This document shows, piece by piece, positions 13,127 through 26,200 of a DNA stretch of 64,000 nt (position 1 is its first letter; the number at the start of each line of letters is the position of its first letter). Location: NCBI GenBank assembly GCA_914767715.1, contig OU612065.1:16366001-16430000 (forward strand), given 5' to 3'. Under the pieces are notes generated by a model, which was not told the origin of the DNA, searched no databases, and saw only the letters and a list, made by a program, of their open reading frames with translations. The position numbers and the translations under genes are program-made. Source of the DNA: Membranipora membranacea. Taxonomy: Eukaryota; Bryozoa; Gymnolaemata; Cheilostomatida; Membraniporidae.

Positions 13127-14840
13127 TTGAGTGAGTTGTCCCCTCTCTCATCAAAACAACCAAATCTATGTCATCCAAGTTGTGCTATTTTACATAGATT
13201 TGGGGACTTGCTTTTTTCTCCGACGAACGAACCGCAGTATCAAACACAGTCTGAATATGTGATTTACTGCAATGAATTCTATTAATTCTTATGTATATGT
13301 AGTAAGTCAAGCTCAGGGGTTTGGGGGTTTCCAGCTTGTCTCACCAATGAACTAGTTCATTGGTCTCACTATCAAGGAGGATAGGGGGTGTCGCGGGCTG
13401 CGAGGGCAACTGACCAAATGCCTAAATGGCACATATAAACTATTTTTACAGCAATACATTGAGGTTTACATTCATTCGAAAGCTTGTAGTGCTTGATTAA
13501 TACAGAGAGTTTTCCCTGATACAGACGAGAGGCGCCAAATCGTTTTTTTTTATGAGTGAGTTGTCCCCTCTTTGAACAAAACACCCAAATCTATGTTATC
13601 CTACGTTGTGTTATTTTACATAGAATTGATGACTTAGTCTACTTGGCTTGCTTTTTCTCCAGATAAAGTGAACAGCGGTATCAAACATATCAAAGATATT
13701 GAACACGGTCTGAATATGTTATTGACAGCAATTAATTGTATTAGTTCTTATGTATGCGTCGTGAGTCAAGCTCAGGGGTTTGAGGGTTTCCAACTGGTGT
13801 CATCGAGGAGGATACGGAGTGTCGCGGGTTGTAAGGGAAACTGATACAATACCTCAATGGTACATAAAACATTAATTTTACAGCAATACATTGAGGTTTA
13901 CATTCATTCAAAAGGTTGTAGTGCTTGATTAATATAAGGAGTTAGTCCCTGATTGATACAGACGAGAAGCGCCAAATCATTTTTTTATGAGTGAGTTGTC
14001 CCCTCTTTGAACAAAACAACCAAATCTATGTCATTCTATGTTGTGTTATTTTACATAGATTTGATGACTTAGTCTACTTGGCTTGCTTTTTCTTCAGATA
14101 AAGCAAACAACGGTATCAGACATATCAGACATATTGAACACGGTCTGAATATGTGATTAACAGCAATTAATTGTATTAATTCTTATGTATGCGTCGTGAG
14201 TCAAGCTGATAGTTTTGGGGGGTTTCCAACTGGTGTCATCGAGAAGGATACGGAGTGTCGTGGGCTGTAAGGGAAACTGATACAATACCTCAATGGTACA
14301 TAAAACATTAATTTTACAGCAATACATTGAGGTTTACATTCATTCAAAAGGTTGTAGTTCTTGATTAATACAGAAAGTTGGTCCCCGATTAATACAGACG
14401 CGAAGCGTCAAATCAATTTTTTTATGAGCGAGTTGTCCCCTCTTTGAACAAAACAACCAAATCTATGTCATCCTACGTAGTGCTATGTTACATAGATTTG
14501 AGGACTTAGTCTACTTGGCTTGCTTTTTTGCAATGATGAACGGGCAGTGTTACTAAAAAATCTTTATCGTATTAATTCTTATGCATGTGTACAAAATGAT
14601 GTAGTGTGTCTAACCAAAGCATTTTAATGATTGCAACTAGTGTCAACAGCGAGAATGGAATGTGCCATGAATAGTAATTGAATCATAAACGGTAGATGGT
14701 ATATATATATGAAACAGACGAGGGACGCCAACAATATTTTCATGAGTTCACTCTCTGACCTACAACCAAATCTATGTCATACTATGTAGGATTGAAAAAC
14801 ATAGATTTGAAAATTTAGTCTATTTGACTGGATTTGCTTG
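13127..14840. repeat. Tandem array of ~430-base units
   Basis: The phrase GAGTGAGTTGTCCCCTCT recurs at about 13127, 13554, 13990 and (as GAGCGAGTTG) 14425, with a diverged, shortened fifth unit near 14745. Each unit carries CAAATCTATG...ACATAGATTTG, a 10-11-base stem with a loop of about 22-27 bases, then TTAGTCTACTTGGCTTGCTTT. Later units diverge by point changes and small indels. No long ORF is conserved across units. Confidence 0.75.
13343..13364. repeat. Perfect 22-base palindrome
   Basis: The sequence ACCAATGAACT / AGTTCATTGGT is self-complementary with no loop and lies in the first unit of the tandem array. It is flanked by GTCTC on both sides (GTCTC before and GGTCTCAC after). Later units lack it, so it is a change private to unit 1. 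Confidence 0.6.
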
Positions 14841-15184
14841 TCAATTCACAAGCAAATGCATTGCTCAAGGTCTGGTTGACCAACTGCACTTAACCATGTT
14901 AGTACATATATTTTTATATAGAAACAACTCAGTAGTGTTTGAAACCAATGAGTAGAATGCAAAGATCAATTCCTTGTTTTCTCACGCTACAACATAGATC
15001 TGATTTCACTGATCTGAGAGTGGATAACTCTTTATGATGTCGATTTTGTTACGATACTAGGATCTTGTACACTCAAGTCCTGAAGATATTCGAATATCTG
15101 TGTGTGACTAATTAAGTGATGTTCAACTAATATATTATTGAAGATATACCGATAACCTTCTTACATGTAAAAATAATACTGAAA

Positions 15185-15640
15185 TAAAAAGCATAGAAGG
15201 CACAGAAGTCATGGATTACAAAATTGAAATAAACAACAGGTTTGTAGGTTTGCTTTTGAGAATAAAAGTTTATGTAAAAATACTGCATAGAAGGCATAAA
15301 AGTCATGGATTATAAAATTGAAATAAACAACAGGTTTGTAGGTTTGCTTTTGAGAATAAAAGTTCATGTAAAAATACTGCATAGAAGGCATAAAAGTCAT
15401 GGATTATAAAATTGAAATAAACTACAGGTTTGTAGGTTTGCTTTTGAGAATAAAAGTTTATACGAAAAATACTGCATAGAAGGCATAATAGTCATGGATT
15501 ATAAAATTGAAATAAACATCAGGTTTGTAGGTTTGCTTTTGAGAATAAAAGTTTATACGAAAAATACTGCATAGAAGGCATAAAAGTCATGGATTATAAA
15601 ATTGAAATAAACAACAGGTTTGTAGGTTTGTCTTTGGACA
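15185..15640. repeat. Minisatellite, five ~95-base units
   Basis: Units start GCATAGAAGGCA at about 15190, 15284, 15379, 15474 and 15570. Each contains GTCATGGATTATAAAATTG, AACAGGTTTGTAGGTTTG and GAGAATAAAAGTT. The first unit differs most. The array ends about 50 bases from the stop codon of the - gene at 15691, so it may lie in that gene's 3' UTR. There are no variable spacers, so it is not CRISPR-like. Confidence 0.8.
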
Positions 15641-15690
15641 TTTATAGGAAAGTGAATGATTGTAAGGTATGCAAGTTTGTATGATACGTC

Positions 15691-18376
15691 TCACAATGAG
15701 ATGGACAACACTTCGTTTAGGTTTCTTCGGTATGCTTCTTCAGCTTCCCCAGGAGATACTTTGTCAACTAGTTGAATGCCATTGATAATAACCTAGAAAA
15801 CAATAAAATCAAAGGTTAATTCAGCAAGGCAAGTGTATTTTGATGTTTACCAACCAGGTCCAGACCAGAAAAGATGGAAGCTGAACATTGTAATAATTAT
15901 TCTTATACACATTGGAGAATGACTTTAGAGCTAAAACTTCAAAACCTTATGGATTCAATCATCTTGCCAATGTAAGTACAACTGTAAAAGTCAGTAATGT
16001 GCCTTGCAGCTAGGATGATTGAAATGAAACAGGTTACCTTAATTCCAGTTGACAAAACAAGTTTCTCATTACTCTCTTGTCATTCAGATTGTGTTTGATC
16101 ATAGAGTTAGAGTTAAAACCTCCAACTCTTTGATTTGATACGTATTTGAGGGCTCTATACGTGGTTGGACATCATATTTGTTTGCCGATGATAATGGATA
16201 TTTCAATGTTACATACTCCCTTATTTGTATGTCTGATCACTAGAACACCCTTTTGAAGTGCTGGTATGCTTACCTTAGGCAAGTACTTGAACCAAAACCA
16301 ATCCTCTAGAGCAAATTTCCTGTTGGCTCCCACTATTCCAGCTCGTGCACATCGGAGCACTACTTTCGTAAATTTGTCATCCTGATAATAAAAGACACAT
16401 CAACATGAAATTTGCAACTTTAAATATTTGATAAGAGAGAACCAAAACAGAAAGTAGTAGAGGTCATTTTTCTTAACATATTAGGTGTTATGTGCCCTTT
16501 GAGCATGTCAGGATAACTTCAAATTTATAATTCAGTGGTGTTGATCATGTTGAGGCCAAAGATTTATATTGTAACAAGCTGGTCAATGTTAAGTCATTTA
16601 TATTAAAAGTCAGTTATTTCTCACCTGTTTATCACCAATCAATATTGGAGACATAGCAGCTCTCTTCAAGCGAGACATGGCCCCTTCAGTACCTTTGATA
16701 AATGTAGCTTCCTTATCTCCAGCAGCTGCACACTTAACAGCTAGTTCTTGTAGCATTATCTGTAATATGAATAAAATAGGAGCATTGTCAATGGACCAAC
16801 TCAGTCAGTCAGGGGTCTTTCAATCAGAGTGTGACTGTGTGATGCACTCATTCAAATATCGCTCGTTTGGTCTTTCAAGTAGACAAATTTGTTCCCTTAT
16901 CACTCACTCAGAATGTATATAGTTTGTCAATGGGTGAGGGAGAGAGACCCTCGCAATTTTCATTTTAGCTATGTTTAATTGTTCCATGATTTGTCATGAT
17001 GGGGTATTTTATATATTGGCTATTCAGTCTGGTGACGAGGAAGTCTGGTGAGTTTTTTTCCCAAGAATGAATGGATAAATAAGGGATAGCTTTAAAAACA
17101 CAAGATGACTAAACTGGGACAAGAAAGCAATTCAATATTGAACACCTTTGAAATTATGAAGAAATTGTCATTCATTGTAGCTGAAGGATATGTTGTGTGG
17201 CGCAAGGCCCTTTAGTGATTCTGACACTCCATGCCGGATTCCACGGAGCATTTGACTAGTCGGCTCAGAATCGGTCAGCTGTAACAATGTGGAGGGAGTT
17301 GATATTAAATTTTTTTTATAATTACTGATATAGGATAACTTTGATGAAAAATAGTTTTGTGTTCACCTTCCAAAAATAACAGAAAAGTTTTGCATCCTGG
17401 ATGTTGATATTTATGGTATAAAAATAAAGCTCTCATCAGTCATTTGAAAGGCAAAAGGAGTGAAAACAAATTTGTATTTCAAATACTCTTTTAAACATAA
17501 ACTCGAAAAAAAAGTGATATGGATGGACAAGTACTGCAAACTGCTCAGGATTTAAATAGCAAGAAAAGGATTATTCAAACCTAATATATATTGTATTTCA
17601 TGACAACTGAACTCTAATGTTGATAATGCCTAAGGAGTGGGATTATGACAGTAATAAAACAAAAGACTTCCTGCAAACTGAGAATCATACCTTGTAATTA
17701 TCATAGAGTACCAGTTTTTTGATAGAAACTTTAGCCGGACAGTTCATCTTCTTCGTGTTCTGAATGCGTATACGTCGTTTCACTGGATCAGGGTGATCCT
17801 AGAAAAGAAAAATTTCTTATCTTCATCAACTGCTGTTGCACAAGCAGCATGATTGAGGTGTTACTATCTGTAGTCATCTCTTTGTCAGAAAATATTTTAC
17901 ACATACACCTTTTGGAACAATAAATTAGTCAGATGCCGCAATAATCCAATTGATCACATCACAGTACAAAAGCTTCGATCTTCAATTCTACTCTCACTCT
18001 AGGGTATATTTCTACAACCAGACTCAAAGCTTTTTACCCTGAATTCATTCTACCCAGCTACTTTATTACACAAAATGTCTTTGGTAGAGTAAAAATGAAT
18101 GGATTTAGCACACCAAACATCAAACTACGCTGAGACTACCTAACATATCTAAATTGAAAAATTATTGGTAGAGACAACTGAACACCATATACATGTATCT
18201 ATATATACATATATTATTATTCACAACTTTTTGTTTGCAACTTACAGTACTCTGCTCACAGAAACCTGGCCTTCTTTTCTTCCCATGCCTCCAATCCAGA
18301 TACTCTGACCCCACAACCGAAGAAGCCTGGTGCACTCCGCCAATTCTCTCAATATATATTCTCTTTTGCAGGAGCC
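15691..18376 (-). CDS. 3' part of an uncharacterised gene with an NCPAKV motif
   Basis: Five exons join in frame on -: 18376-18246, 17798-17691, 16759-16625, 16381-16274 and 15792-15691 (TGA at 15693-15691). All have AG/GT borders (donors GTAAGT, GTATGA, GTGAGA, GTAAGC), and the last four are whole codons (36, 45, 36 and 34). The first exon begins in mid-codon, so the 5' end is missing. The roughly 194-residue product is basic. It has RIRIQNTKKMNCPAKVSIKK, which resembles the short Cys-Pro-Ala-Lys blocks of DNA-binding domains such as those of CARF-like or transposase-derived proteins. It then has an Ala-rich helical segment (QELAVKCAAAGDKEA) and an aromatic patch (EDWFWFKYLPK). Family assignment is a weak guess; the exon structure is much better supported. 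Confidence 0.6.
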
Positions 18377-18659
18377 CTACAAGGAAAATAATTCGAGTAT
18401 GATTTGTTAGTATTTGGTAGGAAACCATAGCCCCCAGCCCGTTAGTAAATAATATTTCAGAGAATTACAACTCACGATTTACTATACCCAATAGTAACTA
18501 AGTTGCAACCATAGTAATTAAGTTCCAACTATAGATGAATGTGAATTCACCAAATTGTCTATTATTCTCTTTTGTGATATACCCAACCTAGGGTCACCAG
18601 TACCAAACTTTGGTCCACTCTAGCTTATTGCAATTCTAATATGTAGAACCTATCTATCA

Positions 18660-19105
18660 ATTTAATTCTTCATAAAAGGCATTCTACCTAGGCTCATTAG
18701 TGTTAGGGATTGTGAATATGTATTTAGCAGGCCCCCTACTTTGTTGTCTGCTTGTGATTCACCTTTAATGTCTGATTCACCCAAAATTGTGGTGAGCACA
18801 GGAAGGTTGTCAACAAGGTCAAGCTGTTTGTGGTTCTGTTTGTTCATAAGGCCTCCTGGAAAGGCAATCAGCATTGGTATTAGTTTTCCCACTTTTGTGT
18901 TTGATGTCATAGTTGTACGGCTGAAGCAATAGTGACCAGCGACCTAGTCTGTCCTTAGTGTCCTTTATGCTTTTCAACCACTTCCTTTATGCTTTTCAAC
19001 CACTTGAGGCTAATGTGGTCAGTGAGCACCAAAAAGTGTTTATCTGCAAGGTTATATTTGTATTTCTCTACTGCTGCAACCAGGGCTAGTCCCTCCTTGT
19101 GTGTT
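18660..19105 (-). mobile_element. Degenerate Ty3/gypsy-like RNase H fragment
   Basis: On -, 19105-18840 translates to retroelement RNase H landmarks: a KEGLALV block, then TDH followed by LKWL, then after a frame change GRWSLLLQPY and ADCLSRR. In intact elements these lie in this order just after reverse transcriptase. A 22-base tandem duplication (about 18961-19006) shifts the frame between the TDH and GRWS blocks, and more stops follow below 18800. I see no LTR, integrase or upstream reverse transcriptase, so this is a dead fragment. Confidence 0.75.
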
Positions 19106-20599
19106 ATAGAATAATTTTAAAAAAAAAACAGTAGTATAGATCAGAATATCAGAACAACAGAAAGTAAGCTGGGTTTGGTGGAATAAGGTATAAATAGATT
19201 TTATTCAAGAAATCATAGATAGATGTCACTAGTTTTTAGGCCTTAGCAACTTGATTCCTTGGTCTTTAACATGTTGTTATAGATGAGTGAGGTATTACTA
19301 TTTGCTATGTCATTTGCCATTTAAAAAAGATATGAGGCTGAATTTAATACTCTAGCGGAACATAATTAATATTTTGCATGACTTGCTTGGGCAGTTTCAT
19401 AGCTCAATTGCCTAAAAATTACAACACTTGATAATAATGATTTAAATTTTTTGACCATTACAGGCAGTGGTGTGAGCAATGAACTCCCTCATTCATTGGT
19501 GTGAGAGATTATATTATTTTACCAACAGGCTAGGTGATGCAGACCAATTAATTAAACCAGAATGTCAAACTTCACCTAGAACAAATTTATTTTCATGACA
19601 TTATTTTTGACTGAAGATGGCTCCATCCATAACAGTTCTATTATTTAAAAAGATCAAACCAAATCTGGGGCTGATAAATAAAGGTGTTTCCATTTATGTT
19701 GTAATTACAAAATAAGATTAAATCTTCATAAGCAGGATTAGAATCCTTACACAAACATAGAACATATATGTCAGGCAGCTTGGCAATTATATTTGCTGGT
19801 ATGAATGGAAACAGAACAATATCATTGATTACACCCATGCCTGCACCAAAGGTACCAGAGACATGAGGATGTTTCATACCCAATAAACAAAACAAACAGT
19901 GTCTCAGATGTTTTAGGTATCTTAGATGATAAACAATGCTCAAATTTAGATAGTGCAAAGCAATAAAAGCATCCACTCTTCAATAGAAAGATTATAACAT
20001 CTGAAATATTCATATGTGTATGCCTTAAAACATCACTTATTGCTTGAATTTTGATTACTTTAGTGAATCTTGGACAGTTACGTCAGCCATGAACTTGCTC
20101 TTGGCTTTCTCCAGATAACCAATCATTGTGAGAGTGAAGTAGATTGCTCTACCTGAGTTAATATTAATGCTATATCCTTTCACCTGTTTGGTGAGGGAAT
20201 AGTGTTCCAAAAGATTATCGTAATTTTATCCAGCTTTTTTCACTTAGAAGATTGGTGTGCATATTCACACAACCATCCACCCTTACCCCCATCATCCCAG
20301 TCAATTTTTCTTCCTATAGAAATATAAGGGCAAATTGGTAGCAGAGAATTTTGACTTTTCTTATTATTCTATTCACAGACAATCTACCAAAATCACATAT
20401 TTTCTTGACTGTTAGCAGTTAACTCAAGCTCTAGTTCCTACCGCCTAGGACTCCTATGTGATCTTTTAATCACTATAAAATATTGCTCTCAGCTATTTAC
20501 CACCCTACGCAATAAATTGACCGAAATATTCAATCCAAGGTTGATTAAAAGGGTGATAAAATCAAATGTCTTTTCACATGCCACATTCTGAAACATGGG
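19106..20599. other. Intergenic region, no gene seen
   Basis: Upstream of the RNase H fragment (on its own strand) the sequence turns A-rich (poly-T/A near 19118-19130) and shows no more retroelement protein. ORFs of 60-110 codons around 19.6-20.0 kb overlap one another and have no splice context or recognisable family. Confidence 0.3.
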
Positions 20600-20800
20600 C
20601 GCCAAAATTCATTGCCCTAGTAGCGAGGCTGCAATATCTGTGCCATGTTGCTCTCTGTTTGCAGGCAGGTCGGAGCACAGCACTGGGGGCCAACCAAACC
20701 CCAGTAGTCGATGGACCGCAGTGGGATTCGAGCCCTCAACCTTCAGCATCTGCATGCTAAAGGTGTGGTGCTCTAACCAACTGAGCCACCTCCTACTCAA
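20600..20800 (-). mobile_element. tRNA-derived SINE-like sequence
   Basis: On - the sequence has an A-box-like GTGGCTCAGTTGG (about 20789-20777) and a B-box-like GGGCTCGAATCCC (20735-20722), spaced as in a tRNA with a longer variable region. A non-tRNA body follows (CCATCGACTACTGGGG...). This layout is typical of tRNA-headed SINEs and of tRNA pseudogenes. The 134- and 64-codon + ORFs here are by-products of this sequence. Confidence 0.55.
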
Positions 20801-23173
20801 AGTATCAAACACAGTAGGGATCGGATATGATGTCCCTCAAATGATATTGTTAATCAAAGTTTCCTGCTTGTTAGTTTTTTTCCCAAAAACGGCTGGAATC
20901 CCTAAAAACTGCCTCCACATTGAAAAAAAAAAGGTTTTCTGGGAGAGGCCCTTACCCCCTAGGATGAAGGCACCCATCCCGCCTGGCTCTACCACTTGAA
21001 AACCAATGGATACAGACCTGGATATTCCCTATTCTGTACCTCAAGTAAAATTTGTCCAAAAAGTGGTGCGGCCAATTGGTATGTTCCCGAACAAAAAGAG
21101 CCCAAAGCAGAAAAAAAGGTTTGCCAAGCATGATCTGATGCGTTTACGTTAGAGAGAAAGCTGTAATTTGTCTCAATCAAAAATCAGTGTGCGAGTTTAT
21201 ATAGTACATAACATTGCATGGGCTATTCATATTCAAAGACAGGGGAATAATTTGATGCAACGCTCATTTCAGTTTACAGGCAGGACCGAGCACACTCAGT
21301 GAACTCATATGGTGTGAGAGTTCATCCACCACACACTCCTTGAAAATGCCCTCAGCTCATCCATGACACCCATTTTTTTTGCCTCAAACCCATCTCTATA
21401 GCTTCGCTAGGGAAATAATAATTATGAAAAGCCCATTATGAAGGGCTTGCCATAACTCAGTTAGCTGTCACAATCCAATCTGGTTACTTACATTGCATTG
21501 AGATTATTTTGTTTCATCGCTCTGCTTCAACCCTATCCCCCTCCTTGGAAATTGATATCATGCTGTGGATGGGCACACCACAGAAACCAACAGCACCTTT
21601 CACAGCATATGACTACAAATTCAAACTTGATACAGTAGGATTCACTCACCAGCTTCCATATAATCTTCCAAACTGTCACCAAACGATTTCTTCTGAGAAA
21701 ATATAGAGAACTGAAGCTGATGTTCTGTCTCGTGCTGCCTTAGTAGATGGACTCTTGATAACGTCTCATTAGTATGATATGATACTAAATCCATAATGGC
21801 AGTCAGTCCAACACAAAATCCAATGCTTTTGCGGCAGCTTATATCGCAGTTAAGAATGGGTTTGTCTCTCTTTATCATATACTAATAGGTACTAGGAAAA
21901 TAAAAATGAATGTTCACTCTTGAAGAGCTTAATTACAAATGACATAGAACACAATTTACAACACACCGATGGAGTGAAAGTGAAAGCACTACATGTGCGC
22001 AGGGATGCGCTTTCACTTTACCTTTAAATCTCTACTTGACCTATATTTTGAATTCTATGTCATTCAGCATGCACCAAAAATCTTGGAAAGAGAAAGTTCA
22101 CATATCAGGATCCTGTATAGTTTCCAGAGCAACCAAGCTCACTAAATTACATAAAAAGTGAGTATCAGCAAGGAGTACAAAAGGTGTCATTCAAAACACC
22201 AAGTAGTGAGAGTCTATAAGGTATAGTTAAACATAGTGAGATATATCAGTGGTTGGAGCAGGGAGAATTCTCTCTGGTTGGACTTGGAGTGAATCAACAA
22301 CATCATCATCTCTGCATTTTATTATTTATTATTTTATTCATTATTATTATAATATCAATTAATTGAGGTAATCTGTGGCTCCTATCCGGTACTACTCAAC
22401 TCTATGAACTAGCTACCTACTGAGAAATTAATAACTATAACAGTTCTCTGATATGCTATGCTGCATTAAAAAAACTCTGTCCATAGGACTGCCAGTTTCC
22501 CAAAATCAGGAACTGCGGCAGTCCTATGGGTAGCACAGTAAAATTGTTGCAATCACCTAGGCCTAACCTTTTTTTCATCTGTCTGTGATAGTGACAGTTA
22601 CTAATCTTGTTTTTCTTCATCTGAATCTGTCACTGTTCATGCAGACCTGATCTCATGCTGCTGGGGCAGGGATAATGGAAGGGACAGGGGCTGGGGCAAG
22701 CAGTTGATCTACCACAACATATATGTACTTGTTCTACCCTGGCTCCTAAGTCTAGATGGAAAGTGAAAAATAGGTTGTGGGATATAAGCAGATTGTGGTC
22801 TAGTAGCATTTTAAGGGAAGGGAAGTTGCTTACTTATTTAATCACCACTTAATCTGTATTACTTGAAGGTTCTACAGCCCTCATCACCACACTAGTGCAC
22901 AGTCAAAATTGTTATAGCCTCAGGTTAATAGCATATTTTACAGTCGTGTATTATGGTGATGTTATCATTTTACACTGTTGGTCATCTAATTAATGGAGAT
23001 TTAAATTTTATAGAGCAACAACTGCGAAATTTGTTTTTATTTTCTTCTCATCCAATTTATGGCTGCTGCACACATACATTTGTACATGTTCTGTTCATTT
23101 TGGAATAGGTACACATAACTGCAAATAATCTACTGAAAAAATCACATGTCACAATCCTATACTCTTTCTTCAG
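20801..23173. other. Region upstream of ABCB1-like copy A
   Basis: No supported exon. It should contain the promoter and any non-coding first exon of copy A. It includes a hairpin at 22481-22529 and a short inverted pair near 21975-22020 (GTGAAAGTGAAAGC ... GCTTTCACTTT) within a larger one (GACATAGAA near 21942, TTCTATGTC near 22054). Confidence 0.35.
22481..22529. repeat. 49-base hairpin
   Basis: Arms CCATAGGACTGCCAGTTTCC (22481-22500) and its near complement GGAACTGCGGCAGTCCTATGG (22509-22529) flank an 8-base loop. It lies about 700 bases upstream of copy A's start codon and is either a tiny foldback repeat or a structured regulatory sequence. Confidence 0.5.
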
Positions 23174-23225
23174 GTTCATGTTCCAGTTAGACTCTGACCA
23201 CCATTGAGTGACACAAGGAACAATC
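23174..23225 (+). other. 5' UTR segment of copy A after a conserved acceptor
   Basis: TTTCTTCAG ends at 23173, followed by GTTCATGTTCCAGTTA and a leader running to the ATG at 23226. The same acceptor and leader occur at the start of copy B (59740-59689 on -). Conservation of the acceptor implies at least one non-coding 5' exon upstream in both genes, which I cannot place. Confidence 0.55.
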
Positions 23226-26200
23226 ATGTCGGAAAACGGCGGTGAGGCAGGCAAGCTAAACGGTCATGCTGTCGAAGACAAACCATCAAATGGTGATGTT
23301 ACTGTCACTAATGGAGGCAGCACAATAAAACTTGATATGTCAGGTAGGTGTCATGCTTACTTATCCTTCATCATCTCCGAACTTAAAATCACTGACAACT
23401 ATTTGTGTCCATCTATCTACTCATGTTGGATGCTATTATGAGTCTTTTATGTTGGATACTATTATGATATACATATCATGTTGGATAGTTACATGTCTTT
23501 TGGCTGATCAGATACCAATAGGGCTTAATCTTAAGATGCTGGCACATATGGAAGTTCGGACTGACTACCTGGGCTGTGCTGTAGTAGTTTCTTAGTAGAT
23601 TACCATAATGTGCACATTTAGTCACAGCTTTATTTAATGGGCTGGCAGCCTACCAACTATTAGCCCATGTTATGGTCTTTGCTGGCACCTTAGAGTGTTC
23701 AATCTTGTCACATACCTATAACATTGAATTATTCTATGTAAAAATGAATCCGGAAAGCCTACACCTCACACTGAGTGTGCAACATTCTCCAATCCAACAT
23801 TGGTAGATCTCAAATAGGTGGACACAAATAGTTGTACATTATAGCCTACGTTGAAGATAAATGTGGAACAAGAATGCAATGCCTCGATAACTCTCAAACT
23901 CTATAATTATGACCGAGTATACAGAATTATTATAGTGAAGATGTTATCTCTATTTGCATTGCCGGTTCTCAACAGATCTAAAATATTTGTTGAAAATTTT
24001 GTCACTTACCGAACAACTTGATCACATTTGGCCCATAGGTCATATTTTGAGTTTACTGCCTGCTGGGTCACAGAAAATCTTCACTCTCCGATTAACCATT
24101 CCCCAGCAACCTGACCATTTTGGTGACGGACTGAATTAGACTTGACAATAACAATGGTAATGTACCTGGCATTAGTACTTTCAGCTTGGCTGATCACTTA
24201 CATCATATTCCAATAAGCTATTCAGTCCCTTTGATGAATATGTATGCCTCTTAGATTTATCGATTTGTTGTAATAGCATAGTATTAACTAACACACAATA
24301 CCAATTATGGCCTACAGGTCAAAATGAAGGCCTGCTCAACTACAGCTAAAAAAATATTTTAATCTTTTACCATTTCATAGATTAATGTATTCCCTCGTAA
24401 ATTGAAGTTTTTGCGGTTTGCGGATCATTGGCAGGTGTTGCTATTGATGGCTGTTCCTGGTCATGGTAAACTAATGTCAACGAATTTTATGATTGCTCAA
24501 CATCCAACAGGGCAACAAGGTAGAAAGGCGGAATCATTCACCAATTTGACACCCATTGATCAATGGCTGTCTTATCATGCTTCCTGAGTTAAAAGCAAAT
24601 AAGTGTGAAAACTAGGACACTTTCCTGAGTCATGCAACTGCAACCTTGGCTATTATCACAGAGTAAGGATATCCTTACTCTGCTATTATCTAACTACCAG
24701 AGACAGTAAAATGTTAAAATCACTCATAAAAGATAATAATATGTTGTTTTCAACTTATGTATTGAGTCAGCATGAGTCATGGTTTCACTATCCGCCACAA
24801 TGCCAGCTCACTGGAATTATGAATGACTTATGATGATGAAATGGTGAAAGAAACATACAGTACTAGTAATCGCATTCCAATATCTTGCCTTATTTGGATA
24901 TGCTAATCCTATACGGATTCGTTGTTGTGAACAAGTCATGGCATGGCAATGTACCTGCAGGAAAGCATCCCTAAGAAATATTTCTCATGTTGTTGGTCTC
25001 TAAGGTATTTCAAATCCACTGCTGGTGGAGAGATTCAATTTATACATTAAAAGTTATCATTGGTAACAGTTCAGACATAGTCATTGTGACTAACAAATAT
25101 TGCCCTGTTTACCCTCATGTAGAGTCAGAAAAGAATGGCAATGGTACGCACAATGGTATCGAGATGAAGGAGAATGGCCATTCAAGTCCTAAAGCCAGCG
25201 CTGATCCCGTTAAATCTGAGGATGGCTCTGAAGAAGACAAAAAGAAGACAGGAAGTGGAGATGATGATGAAGATATCGGTCCTATGGTCAGCGTAATGGA
25301 AGTGGTACGTGAGAATACCTAACAATCAATATAGAGGAGCGTCGGGCAGAGATAGCTTTTACGACAGTTTGTAGGGCCTACATACTTTAAAAGATATTTT
25401 CTTGTCACAAATACTGTAGAAGATTTCTTTTTTTCTATTTCGCTCATGACAATGGTTCAAGCCTATTATTTGCATTGAATTTTGAGACATCTCCTCTTGT
25501 ATGGATAATTCAATCCATTCACCTTCCACTTTTGTACACATTCCTTTTGATATGACATGATCTTATTTTGGAACTAGTAAGGACATTGCTCAACCCTATT
25601 TATGTACTATCAGGAATACTTCTTGTAGTTTAAATACGCCACTAAGCTCGATGTGGTGTTGATGCTGATTGGAGCTATTGGTGCTATGGCTCACGGTATC
25701 GCCCTACCTATGATGATCATTGTATTCGGAGAAATGCTTGACTCTTTCCTCTCTACGGACGTAGTTTGTGACCTGTGCAAAAACGCCACCAGTCTCATCA
25801 CTCAGTTCAACGCCAACAAAACGGAGGATGATCAGTTTGTTTGCGACTTGATGTTCAGCCAAAAGAAATCGGATCAAATAATTACCTCGTAAGCTGTACT
25901 TTATGAAAGAAATTGACCTATTTAATCCCTCGCAATTTTTCTTGTTAATTACTCTTAACGTTTCCAAACATTATCTGGGTACAGTTGCTTACCAAGTGTA
26001 AACCATATATGTTGTAGGAACTTTTCAGATTTTGCAAGTGCTTACACATCTGCTCTGACGAACACATCCGTGAGCCTCATTCCAGACGAATTTAAACAAG
26101 ACGATCTGTTGGGAGATATGGGCAAATATGCCATCTATTACATCAGTAAGATTTTATGATTTATTTTAATTTGCTAGGCCTGTTTTCCCTCATCACCTCT

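Noticed and set aside
15185-15640. CRISPR array
   Set aside because: Units are continuous head-to-tail copies without unique spacers, in a eukaryotic genome.
20595-20999. 134-codon + ORF
   Set aside because: Mostly antisense of a tRNA-derived SINE-like sequence.
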